Shown: positions 1 to 5,189, counted from the first letter of the stretch. The stretch: DNA of 5,189 nucleotides from Flavobacteriaceae bacterium (GCA_027068695.1 JAMOMG010000352.1:1-5189); one strand, 5' to 3'. The notes: a model not told the origin generated them from the sequence alone. A program made the numbers and translations.

Positions 1-108
1 TCTTGCCGCACTCGGAGTTATATTGGTACATGTAAAAAACAATCGATATCTCCGAGCTTAGCTTTGGAGTTGTTGTTTGATGGCAAGTACCCTGAATTTG
101 CTAAATAG
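1..108 (+). CDS. IS66-family transposase, C-terminal fragment (partial at window edge)
   Basis: Frame 1 is open from the window edge to TAG at 106-108, giving 35 codons. The segment SYIGTCKKQSISP (about residues 6-18) resembles the conserved IS66 C-terminal pattern S-L-I-G-T-C-K-x-x-G-(V/I)-x-P, which lies just before the end of these DDE transposases. Residues after it (LALELLFDGKYPEFAK) are plausible coding sequence, but I do not recognise them. The residues before it (SCRTR) do not match the usual alanine-rich stretch. Frame 2 gives LAALGV over the same bases, so a frameshift near base 15 is possible and the copy could be decayed. The catalytic domain lies outside the window. The family call rests on about 13 residues plus the adjacent terminal-repeat-like sequence. 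Confidence 0.45.
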   Translation, partial: SCRTRSYIGTCKKQSISPSLALELLFDGKYPEFAK

Positions 109-124
109 AACGCTGAATAGTTAC
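1..124 (+). mobile_element. Right end of a probable IS66-family insertion sequence
   Basis: The first 124 bases appear to be the downstream end of an insertion sequence cut by the window edge. Two things support this: the open frame at 1-108 ends with a segment resembling the IS66 transposase C-terminal element, and shortly after its stop codon comes CGCTGAATAGTTAC (111-124). Read inward from the other strand this is GTAACTATTCAGCG, which begins with the GTAA typical of IS66 terminal repeats. If the end is at 124, the 8-bp target duplication usual for the family would begin at 125 (AAAGATTT). The left end is outside the window, so neither the paired repeat nor the duplication can be checked. 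Confidence 0.5.
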
Positions 125-212
125 AAAGATTTTTACTATATATTCCCTCTAACCTATACCAGTATATGAATAAGGTGTAATATATTTTTAATATTAATTG
201 TGAAATATTTAC

Positions 213-878
213 ATGAAAGCATATTTATATAATTTAGCTCCTAGCTGGGATGCAATTAGAACATTAGGTGAAAATAAACTTTTGCAATCATCTTATTTTT
301 GGTTTATATTTATTGCAATAATAGCCAAATCTTTACTCCCAATAATGGTTGATAAATTTGACATTAGATTATTTGATCAAATTTTTAGTATTAATCTTAG
401 CTTACCTTTCTCTTGGGTAGTACTATTCTATACTGCTGTAGTTTTTGGATTTGCTAATTTAATATACATGTATTTTGTTCCTGATTTTGTCAAAGATCAG
501 AAAAATTATGCCGATTTTAAAAGACAGGGTAAAAATGGATTCGATATTACATGTGAGTTGAGTAGATTAAGCAATGAAGGAATTCCTCTTGATGGTTTTT
601 CAAATTTAGATGAATATTGTAATCAATTTCACACGTCCTATTGTGAAGATATTCATGGATATGATTTCATGGATATGCCTAACAAAGATAAATTAAAACA
701 TGAAACAATAAAAGAAGAATTTGAAAATGTAGCATTTTGGAAAGTCTATGATTATTCAAATATCTCAAGACCTGGTTATAGGTTATTGTCTTCATTTTTT
801 TATTTAACTGGGTTTATATTGTTAGGGATGCTTTTTGTACAAAATATTTATTCAGTTACTTTACTAGTAATAGGTTAA
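213..878 (+). CDS. Hypothetical integral membrane protein, three predicted TM segments
   Basis: I do not recognise the family of this 221-residue protein. Hydrophobic stretches at about residues 27-46, 65-89 and 193-219 are long enough to span the inner membrane. Between the second and third lies a polar, charged domain of about 100 residues (91-190) with several Asp/Glu/Lys-rich stretches and Cys at 114, 136 and 144. No signal peptide or enzyme motif is evident. The ATG at 213 is the first possible start, because an in-frame TGA lies at 201-203, and it has an A/T-rich leader without a Shine-Dalgarno. The gene stands alone on the plus strand, starts 88 bp after the inferred IS66 end, and converges on the minus-strand operon with only 27 bp between the two stop codons. 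It may have lost upstream partners to the insertion. A membrane effector or an immunity protein against a membrane-acting toxin are both possible, without direct evidence. Confidence 0.85.
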   Translation: MKAYLYNLAPSWDAIRTLGENKLLQSSYFWFIFIAIIAKSLLPIMVDKFDIRLFDQIFSINLSLPFSWVVLFYTAVVFGFANLIYMYFVPDFVKDQKNYADFKRQGKNGFDITCELSRLSNEGIPLDGFSNLDEYCNQFHTSYCEDIHGYDFMDMPNKDKLKHETIKEEFENVAFWKVYDYSNISRPGYRLLSSFFYLTGFILLGMLFVQNIYSVTLLVIG

Positions 879-905
879 ATTGACCCTTCATAAGTCTATG
901 CATAA

Positions 906-1466
906 CTATTTTAAATAAAGAGTATTGGTGATATTTTGAATTTCTTTTTTAACCTCAGTAGATGTTTGAGCAGTCATGGTACGTGGAAATTCGGTTAGTA
1001 TGGCTAAATCATTAACTTCTTTAATATTGAACTGATCTTCAAAAATTTCTAGAAAATCAAGATTGTCAGTAAATACTTCAAAAAACTTACAGTCTGATAT
1101 ATAGACCTGAAATGCAGTTTCTGTATCAAGGTAATCAAAAGCCATTTCTATATTTGTGCAGTCTTTCAAGAAGGCTTCATTTTGATCTATGATATTTAGT
1201 ACATCATCTGTTTTATATTCGCCATCTAACTGCTCAATTTTACTATATTCCCCAATAAGAATTAAAAATCTCTCAGGTACTATTCCTATCAAAAACTTCA
1301 TACATTTAATAAAAAATGAATGGTCACAATTTATAGTTACTCTATATTTATTTGGGCCCTCAGTTAGTTCTGAAATCATATATCCAGAAATTAAAAGTTG
1401 CTTTCTTTCATTAACACTATCATCTTCAGAATGAAGCATTGTGATACTAGGAGGAGTTATAATCAT
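906..1466 (-). CDS. Hypothetical acidic cytoplasmic protein, possible immunity protein
   Basis: This is a 186-residue soluble protein with no signal peptide, membrane segment or recognised motif. It is acidic, especially in residues 73-160, which alternate short helices with aromatic and acidic beta-like segments (for example EMAFDYLDTETAFQVYISD and KFFEVFTDNLDFLEIFED at about 107-144). This mixed alpha/beta, Asp/Glu-rich character is common in immunity proteins that mask basic nuclease or other toxin surfaces, but I cannot assign a named family. Its ATG (1464-1466) lies 1 nt beyond the stop codon of the DUF1851-like gene upstream (TAA-T-ATG), so the two are probably co-transcribed and translationally coupled. 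A GAGGA sequence about ten bases upstream of the start, inside the upstream gene's last codons, could help initiation. It is the last gene of the minus-strand operon. The gene call is solid; the immunity role is inferred from context only. Confidence 0.8.
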   Translation of the reverse strand: MIITPPSITMLHSEDDSVNERKQLLISGYMISELTEGPNKYRVTINCDHSFFIKCMKFLIGIVPERFLILIGEYSKIEQLDGEYKTDDVLNIIDQNEAFLKDCTNIEMAFDYLDTETAFQVYISDCKFFEVFTDNLDFLEIFEDQFNIKEVNDLAILTEFPRTMTAQTSTEVKKEIQNITNTLYLK

Positions 1467-1467
1467 A

Positions 1468-1905
1468 TTATTCTAATCCTCGATTTTGGCCTGATATATC
1501 GGCAGAAATCCATACATTGCCTTTGTTAAAAGTATCTGGCTCACCAGAACCACCAATAGCAGGGTCAGGACATGGGTAGAAGCATTCTTCACTCTTGGGT
1601 TGACCCAATCTATTAATTATATTCTGAATATCATCTTGAGTTAATGGTTCAATGCAAGCTTGGTTAAAACCAGGGTCTTTTAATATAGAGTTCTCAAACT
1701 CTTCAATGCTATCAAATTCACCATAGAATTTAGCATTACTACCAGACATTCTAGGATGTAGTACTAAATATTCTTTTGTTTCTGGGGAATATAATATTAT
1801 TGAACCCAATATTGTATGTCCAATAATTTCTGTGTATTCGCCAATATGGTTTTCCCAAACACCAATGTAATCAACGCTTTTCTTTTTATCTAATAAATAA
1901 TACAT
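1468..1905 (-). CDS. DUF1851 / T6SS immunity Tdi1 C-terminal-like protein
   Basis: The 145-residue protein has the layout I associate with DUF1851, the C-terminal domain of the type VI immunity protein Tdi1. It has an early Gly-His-Thr-x-x-Gly stretch leading into a beta strand (GHTILGSIILYSP, residues 29-41), a second strand with the x-L-V-L-x-P pattern (EYLVLHPRM, 45-53), a helical segment (FDSIEEFENSILKDP, 64-78), and a late P-x-x-A-x-G-G-S motif (PDPAIGGSGEPDTFNKGN, 113-130). In family members this last motif appears as PALALGG followed by a final strand. Tdi1 neutralises an effector delivered by T6SS in Agrobacterium; stand-alone members are common but mostly untested. The protein is soluble and cytoplasmic. 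The start at 1905 is preceded by AAAAGAAG, a weak purine-rich site. It lies 12 bp after the possible 33-aa ORF and 1 nt before the 186-aa gene. The family call is from remembered patterns, not a search. Confidence 0.65.
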   Translation of the reverse strand: MYYLLDKKKSVDYIGVWENHIGEYTEIIGHTILGSIILYSPETKEYLVLHPRMSGSNAKFYGEFDSIEEFENSILKDPGFNQACIEPLTQDDIQNIINRLGQPKSEECFYPCPDPAIGGSGEPDTFNKGNVWISADISGQNRGLE

Positions 1906-1917
1906 AATTAACTTCTT

Positions 1918-2019
1918 TTATAATTTTCCTTGGAATAGTTTAATCTCTTTAGCCAATAAATATATAGTTTTTCTTAATGCCTGAAATTCAGAATTCTTAA
2001 TTCGTTGACTTGTCTGCAT
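1918..2019 (-). CDS. Possible 33-aa small protein overlapping the DUF695 gene
   Basis: An ATG at 2017-2019 opens a 33-codon frame that overlaps the last 23 nt of the DUF695 gene in another frame and ends with TAA at 1918-1920, 12 bp before the DUF1851-like start. The predicted peptide begins MQTSQRIKNSEFQALRKT and continues as an amphipathic, Lys- and Leu-rich helix (YLLAKEIKLFQ) with normal-looking codons. If real, it turns an apparent 91-bp gap into a continuous chain of four overlapping or nearly abutting genes. Alternatives are a chance frame, or the 3' remnant of a larger gene deleted between its neighbours. No Shine-Dalgarno is apparent, but this region generally lacks them. I have no family for it. 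Confidence 0.3.
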   Translation of the reverse strand: MQTSQRIKNSEFQALRKTIYLLAKEIKLFQGKL

Positions 2020-3100
2020 ACTTATCAAATGTTTCCCAATATTTATCTATGTAAACCGTATTCGAGGTATTGAAATCTTTTGAATGTTTTATTGAAACTT
2101 TGGACATAATTCTGATAGGTTTGAAAAAATCTTTACAAACAAAATAAACCGTTCTTCTATTAACCCCAGTTGTTCTTCCAATATTAATATATCCAGCTTC
2201 TTCAGTTAATTCTGTCATAAGATCATCTTCAATTCTGTCCATAAATTCATAAGTGTCACTATCTGGCATTCCATTATTGTTTTCACCATTATAGTCAATC
2301 TTAAATTTGCTTACCCAAGGATATGCGGGGTTTTTTACTTGATTAAGGATAGATGTATTTATTATCGCTAGCATTTCAAAGTCCTCTTTGTTCTTCATAG
2401 TAAAGCTAGAGAATTGATCATCTTCGGTAGAAAAGGTAAGGTCTTGATACTTTTCAATGAACTTTTTATGTCGTTCTTGTAGGTAACTTTTTAGTTGGTT
2501 GATAGGCTTGATATCAGTATTTTTTTCATCAAATCCAATGACTTTAACATGATCTGCTTGGATGACAAGTTCAAGTTCGCCAATATAATTATCTAAAAAG
2601 ATGAAAGTGCCGTTAGAGATTTGAGACTTGTTTTTAGAAGTGTATTCTTTGTGCATAATAACAATATTAATTTCTTCAATATTTTTTCCTGGATCATCAA
2701 TATAAAAATATAGACTGTCCTCATTAAATTTATAACCTGCTAGCTCGATATTTGCATCTTGAATATTTAGGGCTGGTTTTAAATTGGTAAACTTCCAGTT
2801 ATCTAGTTTTGGTCCACTTAATATCAGGTCTTCTATAAATGCCATGTTATTGATATCACCATCAGCTGTTAATATAAGTTCTGCTGTGTTTTCATTATGC
2901 ATGCCAGCAACATAAAAAATATCGTCCCTAAGTTGATTTAATTGGCTTGATAGTTCATTAAAAAACATCTCGTTAATATCTTCTTTGTTTTTGATTACCT
3001 TAAAAAACCTTCTCTGATTTTTATTAAACCAATTCCAAAATTCCTCATGAGTTTGAATTGGTTTGTTTTTATTCTTGAAGAGTTTTGTAATTAGGTTCAT
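1997..3100 (-). CDS. DUF695 domain-containing protein
   Basis: This 367-residue protein has two recognisable parts. Residues about 18-110 (FWNWFNKNQRRFF at 21-33; a Phe-Tyr-x-x-Gly-Met segment at 62-67; ELILTADGD at 74-82; NWKFTNLKPA at 101-110) match an N-terminal region I recall in Bacteroidetes DUF695 proteins. Residues about 225-365 resemble DUF695: a strand after NPAYPW (257-262), NGMPDSDTYEFMDRIEDDL (276-294), an I-G-R-T-T-G-V-N-R-R-T-V-Y-F-V stretch (307-321), and a late YWETFDKY (354-361). The biochemical role of DUF695 is unknown. There is no signal peptide or membrane segment, so the protein is probably cytoplasmic. It is the first gene of the minus-strand operon and diverges from the DUF2711-like gene across 225 bp. 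The start at 3100 has an A/T-rich leader without a Shine-Dalgarno and is followed at once by basic residues (LFKNKNK). Gene certain; domain call fairly confident. Confidence 0.75.
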   Translation of the reverse strand: MNLITKLFKNKNKPIQTHEEFWNWFNKNQRRFFKVIKNKEDINEMFFNELSSQLNQLRDDIFYVAGMHNENTAELILTADGDINNMAFIEDLILSGPKLDNWKFTNLKPALNIQDANIELAGYKFNEDSLYFYIDDPGKNIEEINIVIMHKEYTSKNKSQISNGTFIFLDNYIGELELVIQADHVKVIGFDEKNTDIKPINQLKSYLQERHKKFIEKYQDLTFSTEDDQFSSFTMKNKEDFEMLAIINTSILNQVKNPAYPWVSKFKIDYNGENNNGMPDSDTYEFMDRIEDDLMTELTEEAGYINIGRTTGVNRRTVYFVCKDFFKPIRIMSKVSIKHSKDFNTSNTVYIDKYWETFDKYADKSTN

Positions 3101-3150
3101 GGGGTTATTTCTATGTAATTGTATTAATAAGAGGATCTCTAAAATGGTAA

Positions 3151-3258
3151 TTTTCTTGCCAGCCCTTTATTATCTACTTAAAATCCAAATCATGTCAAGA
3201 ACAAGAGGTAAGTCCACAACACTACGATCAAGTTTTAAATCAAGAATTAACTGAGTAA
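3151..3258 (+). pseudogene. Possible 3' remnant of a lost plus-strand gene
   Basis: A plus-strand frame is open from just after a TAA (3148-3150) to TAA at 3256-3258, 35 codons without any ATG. Its last residues, VSPQHYDQVLNQELTE, look like a natural acidic protein C terminus rather than random translation. It ends 67 bp before the DUF2711-like start, in the same orientation, as expected if an upstream operon member was mostly deleted. The opposite strand is also open over nearly the same stretch, which weakens the case. No family is recognised. Confidence 0.2.
3170..3195 (+). repeat. Imperfect 26-bp direct repeat, copy 1
   Basis: This copy matches 3288-3313 at 22 of 26 positions. The shared blocks are TTAT, ACTTAA, ATCCAAA and CATGT at identical spacing. 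The copies start 118 bp apart in the divergent intergenic region. Read in codon register, the four differences give IIYLKSKSC here against IIHLTSKTC in copy 2. Confidence 0.6.
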
Positions 3259-3287
3259 GAGTGGTTGATTTATTAAGCAATCTAATA

Positions 3288-3313
3288 TTATTCACTTAAC
3301 ATCCAAAACATGT
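3288..3313 (+). repeat. Imperfect 26-bp direct repeat, copy 2
   Basis: This is the second copy of the intergenic repeat, ending 12 bp before the ATG of the DUF2711-like gene. In the frame of that gene it is open back to TGA at 3266-3268, so it could be untranslated leader or, if a non-ATG start were used, N-terminal coding sequence. Its position suggests a role in expression of the plus-strand genes, or an origin by duplication of a gene boundary. Confidence 0.6.
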
Positions 3314-3325
3314 AATAATTCAATC

Positions 3326-4021
3326 ATGATAAATCTTGATGAAAATAAAAATGTAAGATGCCCTCAAACTGGCAATATACTTGAACAATACAAAGGTATT
3401 TTTGATTCTGTTTATATTATTTTAAATCCGTTTTTCTATTTAAATTCAATCAAGGATGATCAACTCAATTTTTATGATTTCCCTGATAAATCAGAGATTC
3501 TAGAAAAGTGCAATCCAATTTCATGGAACGAAATTACAAATAAACTTGGTATTGATAACAATGTGGATTTAGACTTTGCTTTGCGTTATTATTTTCATAA
3601 AGACAAACATTCTCATCCTGAAATGAAGGTTGCTAAAGATTTGAGAAAGTTAATGGATGAAGAAAGGATCATGGATCCAGGTAAAGGAGAAATATCTCCA
3701 TTTATAGAAGATCAATTATTAAGAGTATTCAACAAAATAGGCTATAAAAAGCTATATATCAGCGATGAGTTCGTCACCGAGCAAAAACTTTATGATACTA
3801 AATATTTATTTAATAATGATTTGATTCATGTAAGTGGTAGTCTTTATCCTGAAGATTATAAGTTTCTCCTAACCACAAATTGGGAAAACCATTGCAGTTA
3901 CTTATGCTCATCAAGAAGCTTTATTGATGAAGTTTTAAGTATGACTGATTTAGAAGGGTTTTATGCTACAGCTGAGATGGAAGTATGGAAAGAATTTGAA
4001 ATAATAAAATCCAAAATATGA
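3326..4021 (+). CDS. DUF2711-like protein, possible immunity protein
   Basis: The 231-residue soluble protein resembles DUF2711, a family of about 220-residue bacterial proteins of unknown function, best known to me from Bacillus. Comparable features in order are: an early FDSVYIILNPFF segment (26-37), a DFPDKSEILEKCNPISWNEI segment (51-70) matching the family's P-s-x-x-E-I-x-x-x-x-P-x-x-W, a conserved helix before KKLYISDEF (141-149), a hydrophobic SGSLYPEDYKFLLTTNWEN stretch (170-188), and a terminal EGFYATAEMEVWKEFE (210-225). There is no signal peptide or TM segment. The ATG at 3326 is the first in frame after a stop at 3266-3268 and has no Shine-Dalgarno; the upstream repeat ends 12 bp before it. 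It leads a plus-strand set of three, with 43 bp to the next gene. The similarity is recalled and moderate. Function is unknown, and immunity is inferred from the neighbours. Confidence 0.6.
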   Translation: MINLDENKNVRCPQTGNILEQYKGIFDSVYIILNPFFYLNSIKDDQLNFYDFPDKSEILEKCNPISWNEITNKLGIDNNVDLDFALRYYFHKDKHSHPEMKVAKDLRKLMDEERIMDPGKGEISPFIEDQLLRVFNKIGYKKLYISDEFVTEQKLYDTKYLFNNDLIHVSGSLYPEDYKFLLTTNWENHCSYLCSSRSFIDEVLSMTDLEGFYATAEMEVWKEFEIIKSKI

Positions 4022-4064
4022 CAAAGAATTAATATGCTATTAGAATTAACAGTCACAAAAATAA

Positions 4065-4373
4065 ATGAATAACATTGAAGAAAAAATAAAGCACTTAGAA
4101 AAAAAGCTTAATGATATAAAAGTAGTTGAGGGGAAATGGTATCGAAGAAACCATTGTGCTTATGATATGGTTTGTTATATCAACCACATTATTGCACTTA
4201 ATAACTCAGAAAATTATGAGTACATTCCAGTGTTCGTTAAGCGTGCTAAAAAGTTCTTATTAAACAAAAAGCCTTCTTATTTGAATGCTGAATATACAGA
4301 TTTAGTTATTAATTACATAGAATTGATGGAAATAAAACTTACTATTAATCAACAAGAGAACAAATCAACTTAG
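4065..4373 (+). CDS. Small helical hypothetical protein
   Basis: I do not recognise this 102-residue protein. It looks almost entirely alpha-helical. Residues 1-22 (IEEKIKHLEKKLNDIKVV) form a charged heptad-like helix that could make a short coiled coil. Residues 30-50 include HCAYDMVCYINHIIALNN, and residues 55-95 are two further basic or amphipathic helices (VKRAKKFLLNKK; YTDLVINYIELMEIKL). There is no membrane segment or signal peptide. It starts 43 bp after the DUF2711-like stop and ends 77 bp before the 177-aa gene, all on the same strand, so co-transcription is likely. The ATG has an A-rich leader (ACAAAAATAA) rather than a Shine-Dalgarno. Its size and fold would suit an immunity protein or a small regulator; nothing in the sequence decides between these. 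Confidence 0.75.
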   Translation: MNNIEEKIKHLEKKLNDIKVVEGKWYRRNHCAYDMVCYINHIIALNNSENYEYIPVFVKRAKKFLLNKKPSYLNAEYTDLVINYIELMEIKLTINQQENKST

Positions 4374-4450
4374 AAAATTATGACTATAGACTACAAACAA
4401 ACCATAAATGAACATATAATAAATTGTTAGTTTTATAAATTACACAGCTT

Positions 4451-4984
4451 ATGCCAAAGAATCAAATCACTGTCGATACACCTATAGGAAGTTTGCTATT
4501 TAATATAATTGCAGCTGAAGGGAGTATTGATGATGTTCATTTTTCAGATTGTGAAATCAAACCTAATATTCCGAAGGGAATGACAGTTGATGGTTGTAGA
4601 GCTGTGCTTTTAAGATGTACTTCAATAACGCCACTAAAAGATATAATTTATTCTTGTTCTTGGAAAGATCTAAAAGAAGTCGGTTATGGTAATTCTGGCG
4701 AGGGTCTGGAGGCATGGGAATGGAAGCACCATAAAACATTAGTTATGGTTGGAACCGAAGATGATGAATTTCTTGAATCACGACTTAGATTGAAAAAATC
4801 TAGTTCAAACGACTACTCGATAACAATGAATGATAATGCCATAAAAATACATATTAGTGAATTTCCTGCAAATAAGGAGCTTTCTCTACATTTTGTAATA
4901 TCATGGAATTCATTGCCAGAGAAAGTGGATAGTTCTTGTTGGTTTGCTTTAGATATTCCACATAAAAAAATTCTGCAAGAATGA
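4451..4984 (+). CDS. Beta-rich hypothetical protein, possible immunity protein
   Basis: The 177-residue protein is not one I can name. It appears mostly beta-stranded: TPIGSLLFNIIAA (10-22), RAVLLRCTSI (50-59), KTLVMVGTED (95-104), SRLRLKKS (110-117), YSITMNDNAIKIHISEFP (122-139), LSLHFVISWN (144-153) and CWFALDIP (163-170). A Trp/Gly-rich middle (YGNSGEGLEAWEWKHH, 79-94) and four Cys residues in the first 70 positions stand out. It has no signal peptide, so it is probably cytoplasmic. It is the last visible gene of the plus-strand set, 77 bp after the previous stop. The ATG has no Shine-Dalgarno, consistent with its neighbours. A small inverted repeat overlaps its stop codon. An immunity role is suggested only by company. 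Confidence 0.8.
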   Translation: MPKNQITVDTPIGSLLFNIIAAEGSIDDVHFSDCEIKPNIPKGMTVDGCRAVLLRCTSITPLKDIIYSCSWKDLKEVGYGNSGEGLEAWEWKHHKTLVMVGTEDDEFLESRLRLKKSSSNDYSITMNDNAIKIHISEFPANKELSLHFVISWNSLPEKVDSSCWFALDIPHKKILQE

Positions 4985-5000
4985 TGCTAAAAACTAGCAT
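4984..5000 (+). terminator. Weak hairpin at the end of the plus-strand operon
   Basis: ATGCTA (4984-4989) and TAGCAT (4995-5000) form a perfect 6-bp stem with a 5-nt loop, starting at the last base of the stop codon of the 177-aa gene. There is no following T-run and the stem is short, so termination here would be weak. Confidence 0.2.
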
Positions 5001-5085
5001 GTCATTCGTTCAAAGTAGAAGTTGCTTGATTCAGTATTGTGATTCAGGAATAAAAAAATATGAAAAATTTATAGGACAGGCACAA

Positions 5086-5107
5086 ATTAAAATTTGTAAA
5101 TTTTAAT
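5086..5107. terminator. AT-rich 22-bp palindrome between convergent genes
   Basis: Two 10-bp arms (5086-5095 and 5098-5107) are perfect reverse complements around GT, forming a symmetrical A/T-only hairpin with a practical loop of about four bases. It lies between the plus-strand operon and a probable minus-strand gene whose stop codon (5103-5105) is inside it. The position suits a bidirectional terminator, but a stem with no G-C pairs would be weak, and a chance palindrome in AT-rich sequence is possible. Confidence 0.35.
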
Positions 5108-5189
5108 ATTCCACTAATTTCATGTTGGTTTTGACATTGTTGGTTATACTTTTTGGAAAGTCGTTGAGTTTTAGGACTGTTTTGTTGAA
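5103..5189 (-). CDS. C-terminal end of an unidentified protein (partial at window edge)
   Basis: Reading in from the right edge on the minus strand, one frame is open for 28 codons to TAA at 5103-5105. The predicted tail includes VLKLNDFPKSITNNVKTN followed by MKLVEY. Its composition fits coding sequence of this genome, and the stop lies in a palindrome that could terminate transcription. I do not recognise the family. The plus strand also has a short open frame here (from 5123), but its composition is almost purely hydrophobic and reads like an antisense shadow. The evidence is limited to 28 codons. Confidence 0.4.
   Translation of the reverse strand, partial: FNKTVLKLNDFPKSITNNVKTNMKLVEY

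Larger units (their letters stand above)
3101..3325. promoter_or_regulatory. Divergent intergenic region between the two operons
   Basis: This 225-bp stretch separates the divergent starts at 3100 (minus) and 3326 (plus) and should hold the promoters for both gene sets. I looked for the Bacteroidetes-type promoter (TTG about 19 bp upstream of TAnnTTTG) and see no convincing match on either strand, so I do not place a promoter exactly. The region contains a 26-bp imperfect direct repeat and a possible 3' gene remnant, described separately. The direct repeat could also be an operator or duplicated leader. Confidence 0.35.

Noticed and set aside
1189..1434. 81-aa plus-strand ORF
   Set aside because: It lies wholly antisense within the 186-aa gene, is Ser/Ile-rich with no domain character, and reads as a shadow.
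1981..1991. Short palindrome CTGAAATTCAG in the minus-strand operon
   Set aside because: Five-bp arms with a one-base centre cannot form a useful hairpin, and it falls inside the possible 33-aa ORF.
3063..3254. 63-aa plus-strand ORF
   Set aside because: It starts antisense inside the DUF695 gene and changes abruptly from hydrophobic to basic composition, as expected from chance translation.
3170..3295. 41-codon minus-strand frame with a GTG start, rich in Leu and Asp
   Set aside because: It is flanked by the two repeat copies and is open, but it lacks an ATG until late, has no start signal, and overlaps the more natural-looking plus-strand frame.
4380..4430. 16-codon ORF between the 102-aa and 177-aa genes
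   Set aside because: It is too short to distinguish from chance in AT-rich sequence and has no initiation signal.
5028..5047. GATTCAG direct repeat
   Set aside because: A 7-bp match over 20 bp of AT-rich intergenic sequence is not significant and has no third copy.
5123..5189. Plus-strand ATG frame open to the right edge, strongly hydrophobic (MLVLTLLVILFGKS)
   Set aside because: It could mimic a signal peptide, but it is antisense to the more plausible minus-strand C terminus and has the Leu/Val bias typical of the complement of a Lys/Asn-rich gene.
1..5189. CRISPR array, tRNA or rRNA genes
   Set aside because: I saw no regularly spaced repeats, cloverleaf-like segment or rRNA-like sequence on either strand.

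Overview
The window is AT-rich (roughly 30% G+C by eye). Most starts lack a Shine-Dalgarno sequence and instead sit behind A/T-rich leaders. The 367-residue protein has an N-terminal region that I associate from memory with Flavobacteria and Sphingobacteria. Together these suggest a Bacteroidetes chromosome, probably an accessory region. The assignment is an inference; no rRNA or core gene is present to confirm it.

Layout. Positions 1-124 look like the right end of an IS66-family insertion sequence: the last 35 codons of its transposase, then a terminal-repeat-like end. Next is a lone plus-strand gene (213-878) for a membrane protein with about three transmembrane segments. It converges on a tight minus-strand operon, read from 3100 down to 906. 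In transcription order this holds a DUF695-type protein (367 aa), a possible 33-aa overlapping ORF, a DUF1851/Tdi1-C-like protein (145 aa), and an unrecognised acidic protein (186 aa) whose start lies 1 nt past the previous stop. A 225-bp divergent intergenic region (3101-3325) holds a 26-bp imperfect direct repeat and a possible gene remnant. Three plus-strand genes follow: a DUF2711-like protein (231 aa), a small helical protein (102 aa) and a beta-rich protein (177 aa). The right edge has an AT-rich perfect palindrome and what looks like the C-terminal end of another minus-strand gene.

How the genes may work together. DUF1851 is known as the C-terminal domain of the type VI immunity protein Tdi1. 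DUF695 and DUF2711 proteins are small, soluble, poorly characterised families. Small soluble proteins of unrelated families, in compact operons beside an insertion sequence and with no toxin, secretion or enzymatic gene in view, resemble an orphan immunity-gene cluster of the kind carried near polymorphic-toxin or T6SS loci. This is a hypothesis from context. No toxin gene is visible, and no gene here has an assured biochemical function.
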